Shown here in pieces: positions 35,146 through 42,543 of a stretch of 46,935 nt of DNA (positions within the stretch are counted from its first letter, which is position 1; every line of letters begins with the position of its first letter). The DNA is from Bordetella parapertussis (lineage in GTDB: Bacteria; Pseudomonadota; Gammaproteobacteria; Burkholderiales; JACQAP01): contig CAMDKM010000025.1 in the NCBI GenBank assembly GCA_945900965.1, forward strand, positions 1 through 46,935. The letters are read 5' to 3'. The translations under genes were made by a program, and so were the position numbers. The notes under the pieces are model-generated. The model worked only from the letters and a program-made list of their open reading frames with translations. It did no database searches and was not told the DNA's origin.

Positions 35146-35436
35146 TCAGGGCTTTTTCTTTTTGGTGCACATGTCCATGCCGTCTCGCCATCCCTGGGTG
35201 TATTGAGGCTCGGCTTTTGCCCGAGTTGTGTCCTTGGTTGGGGAGGAGGGGTGGTGGCCACTATTGCAACCGTCCAGAAATCCGGCGCGAAATGCGGGGG
35301 GGTAGCCTGCAATGTTGAATTCCGGTTCTTTTTTTGGCGCTGCACAGCTCGTTACTATTACTGCCAGCATTGTGGCCCGGAAAAAGAAAGCTGCGTCCTT
35401 GGGGATTTTTCGGATCCAAGCTTGGGTAGGGCGCAT
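35146..35436 (-). CDS. Small putative lipoprotein, unknown
   Basis: Protein of 96 residues (or 74 from the ATG at 35370). A hydrophobic stretch AFFFRATMLAVIVTSC ends in a possible lipobox with the acylated Cys in VTSC. The mature part has FRAGFLDGCNSG and YTQGWRDGMDMC, a repeated G-x-x-D-G-x-x-C pattern that suggests a pair of disulfides. I do not recognise the family beyond this. Neither start has a clear ribosome binding site; the longer one gives the positively charged region a lipoprotein signal needs. Confidence 0.5.
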   Translation of the reverse strand: MRPTQAWIRKIPKDAAFFFRATMLAVIVTSCAAPKKEPEFNIAGYPPAFRAGFLDGCNSGHHPSSPTKDTTRAKAEPQYTQGWRDGMDMCTKKKKP

Positions 35437-35548
35437 CGTTTAGGTCAATTTTATGGATTACGCTCAGGCAGCATGGCGGCTACCCTAAGCTTGGAAAATT
35501 CAAGTGAGGCCGATCGGAAAATTGTTAATCCTATCGCATGCGGGAGGT

Positions 35549-35586
35549 CAAAAAAAACGCCCGATAAGGGAGGAAATCGGGCGTTA
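35549..35586 (-). terminator. Rho-independent terminator for the minus-strand gene
   Basis: On the minus strand, AACGCCCGATT, loop TCCTCCCT, TATCGGGCGTT then a run of T. It lies 54 bases after the stop of the membrane-anchored protein gene. Confidence 0.85.
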
Positions 35587-35639
35587 AACACGCAATCGTT
35601 ACAACAAAAAACTCACTTTCCCCCGGGTAATCCTTTAAT

Positions 35640-36173
35640 TCAGCCTATTGGAATAATGGAGCCGTTAACCAACCTTACCCGCTCGCCTACGTCGAAAGAG
35701 GGTTGTTGATTTTCGCGGATAGTGCGAATCGTGCCATCTTCCATTCGCACGATAACCAGGAATCTTTTCCCGCTGCTCGAAGCCGGATCGTAACTTTCCT
35801 GCGTGGGTGACGATCCCCCCTGCTGTCCGTCGAAGGTCTTCGACTGAACGATCGGGCTGATGGAGTCGATGATTCCGCAGCTATCGCAGGCCCCGCGGAT
35901 TGCCGCAACCCGGACTCCCCGCCGAAAGTCAACTGTTTTTCCCGTGGCTCGGTTTTCCCCCGAGACGCGAATGAGGCCTTGGTGGACGGGCGAGGTGGCA
36001 ATCTGGGTCAATTGCATAGGAAGCGCCTGACCGTAACTTCCGAATGTATTCAGGGATGGCTGCGAGATAGGCAGATGACCGGTAATGGCGGCAATCCCGA
36101 TCGAACTGAACGCGATAATTGAGGCGACGGCCAGAATAGCCAAAGGAACCAAGAGCTTGTTTTTCTGTTCCAT
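35640..36173 (-). CDS. Membrane-anchored protein with C-terminal beta domain, unknown
   Basis: Protein of 177 residues from the ATG at 36173 (AGGT eight bases ahead; the frame is open 43 codons further without support). It has a short cytoplasmic MEQKNK, one transmembrane helix (LLVPLAILAVASIIAFSSIGIAAI), and an external domain ending RFLVIVRMEDGTIRTIRENQ, then FDVGERVRLVNGSIIPIG. The ending resembles that of the glycine-zipper/17-kDa surface antigen proteins, which have CGxVxxI before it (here CDSCGIIDSI), but the glycine zipper is missing. Role unknown. It ends in its own terminator. The 290-base gap to the next gene has no clear feature. Confidence 0.7.
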   Translation of the reverse strand: MEQKNKLLVPLAILAVASIIAFSSIGIAAITGHLPISQPSLNTFGSYGQALPMQLTQIATSPVHQGLIRVSGENRATGKTVDFRRGVRVAAIRGACDSCGIIDSISPIVQSKTFDGQQGGSSPTQESYDPASSSGKRFLVIVRMEDGTIRTIRENQQPSFDVGERVRLVNGSIIPIG

Positions 36174-36463
36174 ATCAATACCTGATGCCGAGTTCCGGTC
36201 CCTGACGATTTGGTTCGGTGCCAAGAGCGCGTGGCATGCATTCACCCCGCACTCAAGACATACCCCAGTCTTTGGCGAAGGGTAAAGCAGTGAACGTGCC
36301 AAGTAGTTAAGCGACTGAAAAGACTTGTGATTATGGGGAAAAATGGATCGTGAGAAGGAGCTAATACGTCTCCATTAGGAGACGGGCAGACCAAGCGAGT
36401 TGCCTAACTAGTTCATTGTAGTGAGTTTTAACGAGTCGCCTCAGGGAGACCGAACTCGAATCT

Positions 36464-37810
36464 CTAAAGGCCTTTGAATAATTTTGGATCTAGATGATGC
36501 CGCTGGAGCAGCTTGTAAAACTCCGTTCGATTTCGTTTCGCCAATCGTGCCGCCTGCGTCACATTCCCGCCGGTAATTTTCAGCAGTTTTGCCAGATACT
36601 CCCTTTCAAATTCGCTTCGTGCCGATTCAAAAGAGGACAATTCCCCGGTCTGCCCGCGAATGGCGCTCTCGACCAGAGTCGGGGTAATGATCGGCGTGGT
36701 GGAAAGGGCGACGGCCTGCTCGACAACGTTGTAAAGCTCCCGAATATTTCCCGGCCAGGACGACTTCACCAGAATCTCCATCGCTTCCGAGCCGAACCCA
36801 TTCAAGGTCTTTTTGTATTTTTTCCCTAGTTCATCAAGAAAATGTGTCGCCAGAACGGGTATGTCTTCCCGTCGTTCCGTCAACGACGGCAGTGCGAATG
36901 AAACTACATTGAGCCGATAGTAGAGGTCTTCCCGGAAACTGCCGGCTGCAATGTCGTCTTCCAAATTTCGGTGGGTGGCGGAAATGATTCTTATGTCCGC
37001 CGGGATGGTCTGCGTGGAGCCAACCGGACGAATCTCCTTTTCTTGTAAAACGCGTAACAGTTTGACTTGAAGCGGCAGGGGCATATCGCCAATTTCGTCG
37101 AGAAATACGGTGCCACCCTGCGCGGACTGGAAAAGGCCGGGATAATCGCGTGCAGCTCCTGTGAAAGAGCCTTTCATGTGGCCAAACAGCTCCGACTCCA
37201 GGAGATTTTCGGGAATTGCCCCGCAATTGACTGCAACAAAAGGGTTCGCGGCCCGCGGGCTGGCCTTATGGATGGCGCAGGCCAGTAGTTCCTTGCCCGT
37301 TCCGCTTTCGCCGCGAATCAGCACACTTGCGTCGCTTGCGGCCACCAGCTTGGCTTTTCCGAGAATGCTCTCTACGGTCGGGCTGCGGGTAATAATTGCG
37401 CTACGCCACTCGGAATCGGCGGTGGCAATATTACTGTGGCCGCCGCCCAGACCCACTGCCTGCTCGACCTGCTGTAGCAATTCCTTGCTTTCGAAAGGTT
37501 TGGTGAGGTAGCCAAACACCCCGCGCCGCGTCGCGGCCACTGCCTCGGGAATGTTGCCGTGTGCGGTCAGGATGATGACCGGCAAGGCAGGGTTTGTCTT
37601 GTGAATATTCTCGAACAAGGCCATGCCGTCCATGCCGCTCATGCGCAGGTCAGTGATCACCAGGTGCGGGGTGGAGGCAGACAACCGGGCCAGCGCCCGC
37701 TCGGCGCTTTCGGCGCTTTCCACCGTGTACTCCGCCCCTTCGAGGCGGAACGTCAATAAGCGCAGGAGGTCGGGATCGTCATCAACAATCAGTATGCGGC
37801 CTTTGGACAT
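36464..37810 (-). CDS. glrR: GlrR/QseF-type sigma-54 response regulator
   Basis: NtrC-family response regulator of 448 residues. The receiver domain has the phosphoacceptor D54 (VITDLRMSGMDG), the AAA+ domain has GESGTGKE, an intact sigma-54 contact loop GSFTGA and GGTVFLDE, and the C-terminus carries a Fis-type helix-turn-helix (NVTQAARLAKRNRTEFYKLL). It is encoded at the end of a kinase-lipoprotein-regulator set in the order known from the enterobacterial glrK-qseG-glrR operon. It starts two bases after the lipoprotein stop. In E. coli GlrR drives glmY; the targets here are not visible. Confidence 0.92.
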   Translation of the reverse strand: MSKGRILIVDDDPDLLRLLTFRLEGAEYTVESAESAERALARLSASTPHLVITDLRMSGMDGMALFENIHKTNPALPVIILTAHGNIPEAVAATRRGVFGYLTKPFESKELLQQVEQAVGLGGGHSNIATADSEWRSAIITRSPTVESILGKAKLVAASDASVLIRGESGTGKELLACAIHKASPRAANPFVAVNCGAIPENLLESELFGHMKGSFTGAARDYPGLFQSAQGGTVFLDEIGDMPLPLQVKLLRVLQEKEIRPVGSTQTIPADIRIISATHRNLEDDIAAGSFREDLYYRLNVVSFALPSLTERREDIPVLATHFLDELGKKYKKTLNGFGSEAMEILVKSSWPGNIRELYNVVEQAVALSTTPIITPTLVESAIRGQTGELSSFESARSEFEREYLAKLLKITGGNVTQAARLAKRNRTEFYKLLQRHHLDPKLFKGL

Positions 37811-37812
37811 GG

Positions 37813-38421
37813 CTATCTTCTGGTCTCCGGAGGGGGCTGTTCGCGTTCCATGATGGTCTTTTCCATTTGCAACAGGGCATCGAGCTTGTGCTGAAGCGCG
37901 TCATTGCGCCGGCTCTCATCCTTGAGTTTGGACGTCTGCTGCCGCACCGTGTCGCCAAGCCGGCGATTTTCGGCAATCTCGGAATGTAGCAAGATTGCCA
38001 CCGTCCGCAAAGACGATTTTCCCCGTTTTTCAATGGTCGTCAGCGGCAGGAGCAATTCCAGAATGGCATCGTTGTTACGCGCTCCGGCGCCGCCCAGCGT
38101 CATCAACAAGGCATATTGCAGTCGATTCAGATCGGAAGAATCGCTCTCGAAGCGCTGTTTGGCGGCTGCGATTTGTTCGGCAAGCGCCGGCGCCTGAAGC
38201 GATCGCATGCGCTCGTGAAACGCTAGGGCAAGTTCGATCTCGCTGATTTCCGGCTTAGCCGGTTCCGGGCAAACAATCACTTCCCGCGCTGGCGCCGGAC
38301 TTACCGATACCTCGCGAACCGGGGGGCAGGTTTTGGTCTGTGGGGAAAATTTGAGCGCCTGGCATCCAATACAGGCAGCCGCCAGGGTCATCGCTACAGT
38401 CAGTCGCCCGGACCTGTTCAT
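37813..38421 (-). CDS. qseG: QseG-like outer membrane lipoprotein
   Basis: Probable lipoprotein of 202 residues, with a short signal ending in CIGC (Cys20 acylated). A proline-rich linker with repeated CPP/CPEP follows, then a helical region with coiled-coil character at the C-terminus (SKLKDESRRNDALQHKLDAL). Direct similarity to enterobacterial QseG is slight; the name rests on gene order between the kinase and the regulator. The start overlaps the kinase stop (ATGA), so the three genes form one operon. In E. coli QseG interacts with the kinase; I infer the same here. Confidence 0.7.
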   Translation of the reverse strand: MNRSGRLTVAMTLAAACIGCQALKFSPQTKTCPPVREVSVSPAPAREVIVCPEPAKPEISEIELALAFHERMRSLQAPALAEQIAAAKQRFESDSSDLNRLQYALLMTLGGAGARNNDAILELLLPLTTIEKRGKSSLRTVAILLHSEIAENRRLGDTVRQQTSKLKDESRRNDALQHKLDALLQMEKTIMEREQPPPETRR

Positions 38422-39863
38422 GCCGCGACGGCCTGTACGCGGGAGGGCAACACGACGCGCAGATGCGCGCCGGGATTCCCATCTTCCAGGATTTCGACGG
38501 TCCCATCGTGGGCCTGCACATATTCCATGACGATGGCGAGCCCCAGCCCGGTGCCCTTCACCGGACCGGAATATTCCGTATTGCCTTGGTAGAACGGCTC
38601 GAATACTCGACTGCGGTCCTCGGCAGAAATGCCCGGGCCTTCGTCGCTCACATCAATGACGGCATCCGATCCTCGTCGCCGGCACTTGATGCGGATCGTG
38701 CCACCAGCCGGTGAAAATTTAATCGCGTTGGACAGCAGATTATCGATAATGGCCTCGATTTTCTTCAGGTCGGCATCGATTTCAAAATCCGACGCGGCAA
38801 GATTCAGGCTCAGGTTCTTCGCGCGCATTGCCAGGGAATGTTGCTGGGCGACCGAGGCGGCAATCTCTTTCAGATTGAACTTCGATATCACCAGGGCCGA
38901 AGTGTGGAATTGGGCGCTGTGATAGCTGAGCAGATCTTCGATCAGTTTCTGCAAGCGGAGCGTGTTCTGCCGCAGGATGTGGGCAATTTCGAATTGCCCG
39001 CGCGTCATATGACCGGTTACTTCGTCGGCCAGCAACTCGACGCCTTCCCGAAGTGCGGTCAAGGGTGTTTTCAATTCATGGGAAACGTGGCGCAGGAATC
39101 GGGATTTTTGCTCCTCCAATTCCAGCAGTCGAACGCGCAGCCAATCGAGCTGGCGTCCCAGTGATTCCAAGTCGGCCGGGCCGTTAACCGTCACGCGCGC
39201 ATCGAAACGCCCTTCTCCCAGCTTCTGAATCGCCGCTTCAAGCTGGGCAATCGGTTTCGAAATAAGCATCGTGGCGCCCACCACCAGCAGCAGCGCAATC
39301 GGAATCAGCGCAAGCAATTGCCAGAAAATCAGCCGTTGCACATGGGAAGCCATTTCCTGCATTGTCTCGACTTCCTTGTCCACCAGTAAATTGCCTTTTT
39401 GATCCAATTCCCGGGCGGAATTGGCCAGCGCCGCGAGATCGGCCGCTGCGGCGGCGATGATTTCCGATTGTCCCCGCGAGGCATTGACCCGATCGTTGAT
39501 TTTCGCTTCCTGGGTCAGCACCGATTGCAGCACCTGCTTCTGGCTGGCCTCGAGCGGCAGGGTGCCCATGCGCCGGGCGGCTTCCACGAAGCGCTCGTGG
39601 GACAGGTTATAACCCTGCATCAATGAGGGTTCGCCGATAATCGCGAACTGCCGGATGCTGCGCTCCATGCCGGTAATTTGCTCCAGCAGAAATCGGGAAT
39701 TCTGCGTTGCATGCACCGCCTGATATACGGCCCTTTGGCTGTGCGTGGCGAGTTTATGAATGGAGAAGGCGTTATTGACCAACGCAAAAATAAGCGGCAG
39801 CACGGCCAGCGAAAAGCCGGCCAAGATTAATTTCAGGAACGAGCGAGGGTAATAGAGTTGCAT
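38418..39863 (-). CDS. glrK: GlrK-type sensor histidine kinase
   Basis: Sensor kinase of 481 residues. Two transmembrane helices (about residues 10-32 and 180-202) flank a helical periplasmic sensor, then HAMP (ISKPIAQLEAAIQKLGEGRF), the HisKA box LRHVSHELKTPLTAL with phosphorylated H262 and an HATPase domain with NLLSNAIKFSPAGG, DEGPGI and GTGLGLAI. It is the first gene of a three-gene operon with a QseG-like lipoprotein and GlrR. It probably senses an envelope signal. The 146-base gap on its downstream-strand side (39864-40009) shows no gene. Confidence 0.92.
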   Translation of the reverse strand: MQLYYPRSFLKLILAGFSLAVLPLIFALVNNAFSIHKLATHSQRAVYQAVHATQNSRFLLEQITGMERSIRQFAIIGEPSLMQGYNLSHERFVEAARRMGTLPLEASQKQVLQSVLTQEAKINDRVNASRGQSEIIAAAAADLAALANSARELDQKGNLLVDKEVETMQEMASHVQRLIFWQLLALIPIALLLVVGATMLISKPIAQLEAAIQKLGEGRFDARVTVNGPADLESLGRQLDWLRVRLLELEEQKSRFLRHVSHELKTPLTALREGVELLADEVTGHMTRGQFEIAHILRQNTLRLQKLIEDLLSYHSAQFHTSALVISKFNLKEIAASVAQQHSLAMRAKNLSLNLAASDFEIDADLKKIEAIIDNLLSNAIKFSPAGGTIRIKCRRRGSDAVIDVSDEGPGISAEDRSRVFEPFYQGNTEYSGPVKGTGLGLAIVMEYVQAHDGTVEILEDGNPGAHLRVVLPSRVQAVAA

Positions 39864-40009
39864 TCTCGGACGTTAGCGTTGAGCAGGCGTTGCCTTACCT
39901 TGTGGCAACGGAGGGGCTTCTCGCCAAGGCGCTGACGAAAATTTGGACAGATAGTACCGTAAACCCGGTCAATTCGTATAAGTGGCCCGGCATTGACGAC
40001 TCTGCCGGC

Positions 40010-40798
40010 CTAGGCCGCGAACCGGGCTTCCACTTTGCCGAACAGGCCAAAATCGGCAAGCATATGGTTCCCGGGATGGATGGAAATGGGCTTGAGACAG
40101 GTACCGGTTGTCACCACTTGTCCGGTCGCCAGCGTCTCACCAATTGTCGACAGCTCATTAGCGATCCAGTTCAAGGCGATGCGCGGGTCACCCAGGACGT
40201 TGGCACCAATGCCCTGGCCTGCGATTTTTCCGTCCATGCGAGCCACCACTTCATGTTTTGCCAAATCGATGGTCCGCCAATTGGCATGGGTGGCGGGACC
40301 CAGCACGAAGAAATCGGCACAGGCGTTATCCGCGATCAACTGGGGGGCGCCAACGCGGACGAAATCCTCATAGCGCGAATTCGGGATCTCTATTGCCGGA
40401 TGCAGTGATTGCACCGCGTCCAGCACTTCTTCTATGGAGTAGGGCCGGGCTCTGGGAGACAGATCGCGGGCCATCTTGAAGGCAAATTCCGCTTCGGCGA
40501 CTTTCATCAGACTGTGAGTCAGGGGAACCGATGCGCCGGAATCGAAAGCCCGGTTTTGCAGCAGCCTGCCGGCAAGCGGTCCGTCCACCCCGATATGTTT
40601 CTGACCTTCGGTGCTGGTGGCGGCGATTTTCCGGCCGTACAAGCGCTGCCCCGACCGGCGGGCAACTTCCGCCTGAACCTTGTACCCCTCGGCCCGGGAT
40701 TGGGGACGGCAATCGGCCGGAATGTTTTCCACGCGCTTGTTGTCATGCCAAGTCGCCCAGACGAACTGGGCGGCTTTTGAAATCGATGCGCTGTCCAT
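40010..40798 (-). CDS. 2-keto-4-pentenoate hydratase-like protein (MhpD/FAH fold)
   Basis: Protein of 262 residues. The segments YKVQAEVARRSG, LYGRKIAATS, VAEAEFAFKMARDL and HPAIEIPNSRYEDF are those of 2-oxopent-4-enoate hydratase/4-oxalocrotonate decarboxylase relatives. The acidic metal ligands of the FAH fold fall in EAEFAF. It hydrates a 2-keto-4-enoate from meta-cleavage of catechols, although the true substrate is unknown. GGGGGAG lies seven bases before the ATG. It is preceded on the same strand by a D-2-hydroxyacid dehydrogenase, 31 bases away. Confidence 0.85.
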   Translation of the reverse strand: MDSASISKAAQFVWATWHDNKRVENIPADCRPQSRAEGYKVQAEVARRSGQRLYGRKIAATSTEGQKHIGVDGPLAGRLLQNRAFDSGASVPLTHSLMKVAEAEFAFKMARDLSPRARPYSIEEVLDAVQSLHPAIEIPNSRYEDFVRVGAPQLIADNACADFFVLGPATHANWRTIDLAKHEVVARMDGKIAGQGIGANVLGDPRIALNWIANELSTIGETLATGQVVTTGTCLKPISIHPGNHMLADFGLFGKVEARFAA

Positions 40799-40829
40799 GA
40801 ATCTCCCCCTAATTGATGTTGTGGACTGG

Positions 40830-41813
40830 TTAACGCGGGACCACGGCCTTTTGCACGACGTTCACCAAAGGTTCGTTGCGTGCGAGGCGGTCGAGGTTTT
40901 CGGCCATGACTCTGCAGCGTCGCGGCCGCAGTCCTTCGGTCCAGCCCGAACTATGCGGTGTCATGAGCACATTATCGAGTTCCCGGAACGGGAATGCCGA
41001 GGGCTCCACACGAGCATTCCCTTGCGACGGGTAATGATACCAAGTATCAATAATTGCGCCGCTGATCTGGCGGCGACGGCAGGCTTCGAACAGGGAGCGC
41101 TCGTTGATCAATGCCCCTCTTGATACGTTGATGAGGACCGCGGTGGGCTTCATCAATGCAATTTGTTCGGTACCAATCAGGTCGACGGTACTGGAATTGA
41201 GCGGCATGGCAAGCAGCACAAAATCCGCGTTACCCAGCAATCCCGGCAATTGTTCCATCGGTGCGACGCTGGCGACGAATTCGTCCGCGCCGCGGGGCGT
41301 GCGGCTGCACGCAATGATGTTCATGCCAAATGCGCGGGCGCGCCTTGCCACTTCCTGGCCGATACGTCCGTACCCGACAATGCCGAGGGTCTGAGCGTGG
41401 AGTTCCCCATGGCGCGGCCCGGTGAGGTGCGATCCCCACCACTCGTCGCGCCGCAAGGCCGCATCCATTTTGGGAATGCCGATCACCCATTGCAGCATGG
41501 CGGATATCACGTACTCCGAAATGCCGATTTCGTGTTCGAAAACATTGCACACGTTGGTGTACGCAGGCATTTCTTCAAAAGCGATATCGTCGGTGCCCGC
41601 CCCGGGCAATTGAAAAAGCCTGAGCCTGGGGGCGGGAGGCATCCCTTTCTTCCAGCTCATCGAGATCATCGCATCGGCGCCGAGAAGTTTTTGCGCCATA
41701 TCATCGGGGTCGTCCGGGTCGGCAACTTCAATCGCCCACGACGTCTGCAGGTAATCCGGAATCAATTCGAGGCGCCCGTCGTTATCGGGTTTTTTGATCA
41801 GAAGAGTCAACAT
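40830..41813 (-). CDS. D-isomer-specific 2-hydroxyacid dehydrogenase
   Basis: NAD-dependent dehydrogenase of 327 residues. GIVGYGRIGQEVARR is the Rossmann motif, and the substrate and catalytic segments are INVSRGALIN and TPHSSGWTEG with His. N-terminal residues form the usual catalytic domain, ending with NVFEHEIGISEYV. It reduces a 2-oxo acid to a D-2-hydroxy acid or acts in reverse. Together with the hydratase 31 bases on, it suggests handling of a 2-oxo acid from ring cleavage. The ribosome binding site is weak. Confidence 0.88.
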   Translation of the reverse strand: MLTLLIKKPDNDGRLELIPDYLQTSWAIEVADPDDPDDMAQKLLGADAMISMSWKKGMPPAPRLRLFQLPGAGTDDIAFEEMPAYTNVCNVFEHEIGISEYVISAMLQWVIGIPKMDAALRRDEWWGSHLTGPRHGELHAQTLGIVGYGRIGQEVARRARAFGMNIIACSRTPRGADEFVASVAPMEQLPGLLGNADFVLLAMPLNSSTVDLIGTEQIALMKPTAVLINVSRGALINERSLFEACRRRQISGAIIDTWYHYPSQGNARVEPSAFPFRELDNVLMTPHSSGWTEGLRPRRCRVMAENLDRLARNEPLVNVVQKAVVPR

Positions 41814-41952
41814 GAAATATCGTCGGATTGCCGCCGTGCCACGGCATTCTGGTGCGGCCGTTGCGATAAATCCGGCAGGAAGAGTGGAAAATAATCATTG
41901 TGATGCGATACGATCCGGGTTGGCAATAGACTCCTCAATGTAGATTCCGCAC

Positions 41953-42372
41953 ATGGCACATGAATCCCTGACCCGTCAACACACGGCAGAGGGCGGGTCG
42001 GACCGTTCCTTTGGCTGGGTATTTGCCATCGTGTTCCTGGCCGTGGCCTGCTGGCCGCTTCTCCATGGTGGCCCGTTGCGCGGGTGGGCGATGGTGGCTG
42101 CCATTGCGATGGCTGGGTGTGCGTGGCTGAAACCGGCTTGGCTCGCGGCGCCCAATCGTGGTTGGACCAAACTCGGCGTCCTGCTCGGTCGTATTGTGAG
42201 TCCGATTGCGTTGGGAATTCTTTTCTACGCCGTTCTGAGCCCGATCGGATTGCTTATTCGGCTATTTGGCAAAGACCCTTTGCGACTCAAGCGCTATCCC
42301 GGCGCGCGGACCTACTGGATCGAGCGCAAGCCGCCGGGCCCGCCGCCCGACTCGATGCACAACCAATTCTAG
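41953..42372 (+). CDS. SxtJ-family membrane protein
   Basis: Membrane protein of 139 residues with about three transmembrane helices (FGWVFAIVFLAVACWPLL, GWAMVAAIAMAGCAWL, ILFYAVLSPIGLLIRLF) and a C-terminal tail with RLKRYPGARTYWIERKPPGP. That pattern matches the SxtJ family, named from the saxitoxin cluster, which is found beside DUF5989 and carbamoyltransferase genes, as here. Its biochemical role is not known. The next two genes follow within 9 and 12 bases. Confidence 0.82.
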   Translation: MAHESLTRQHTAEGGSDRSFGWVFAIVFLAVACWPLLHGGPLRGWAMVAAIAMAGCAWLKPAWLAAPNRGWTKLGVLLGRIVSPIALGILFYAVLSPIGLLIRLFGKDPLRLKRYPGARTYWIERKPPGPPPDSMHNQF

Positions 42373-42381
42373 GAAGCCGCG

Positions 42382-42531
42382 ATGGGGATGCTCAAGGAGT
42401 TGTGGGCCTTCTTGCGTATCCGCAAGAAATATTGGCTTTGGCCAATCTTCCTGATGATGCTCTTGTTGGGCGTGCTTATCGTATTGGCCCAGGGTTCGGC
42501 GGTGGCGCCCTTCCTCTACACCTTGTTCTGA
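42382..42531 (+). CDS. DUF5989-type single-pass membrane protein
   Basis: Very small protein of 49 residues: MGMLKELWAFLRIRKKYWLW, then a transmembrane helix PIFLMMLLLGVLIVLAQ and a short tail ending FLYTLF. The size, the K-E-L-W-A-F-L-R-x-R-K-K-Y-W pattern and the place between an SxtJ gene and a carbamoyltransferase identify it as DUF5989. It begins nine bases after the SxtJ stop and ends 12 bases before the transferase. It probably anchors or organises the carbamoyltransferase at the membrane; this is inference from gene order. Confidence 0.85.
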   Translation: MGMLKELWAFLRIRKKYWLWPIFLMMLLLGVLIVLAQGSAVAPFLYTLF

Positions 42532-42543
42532 AGACTGCCGGCG

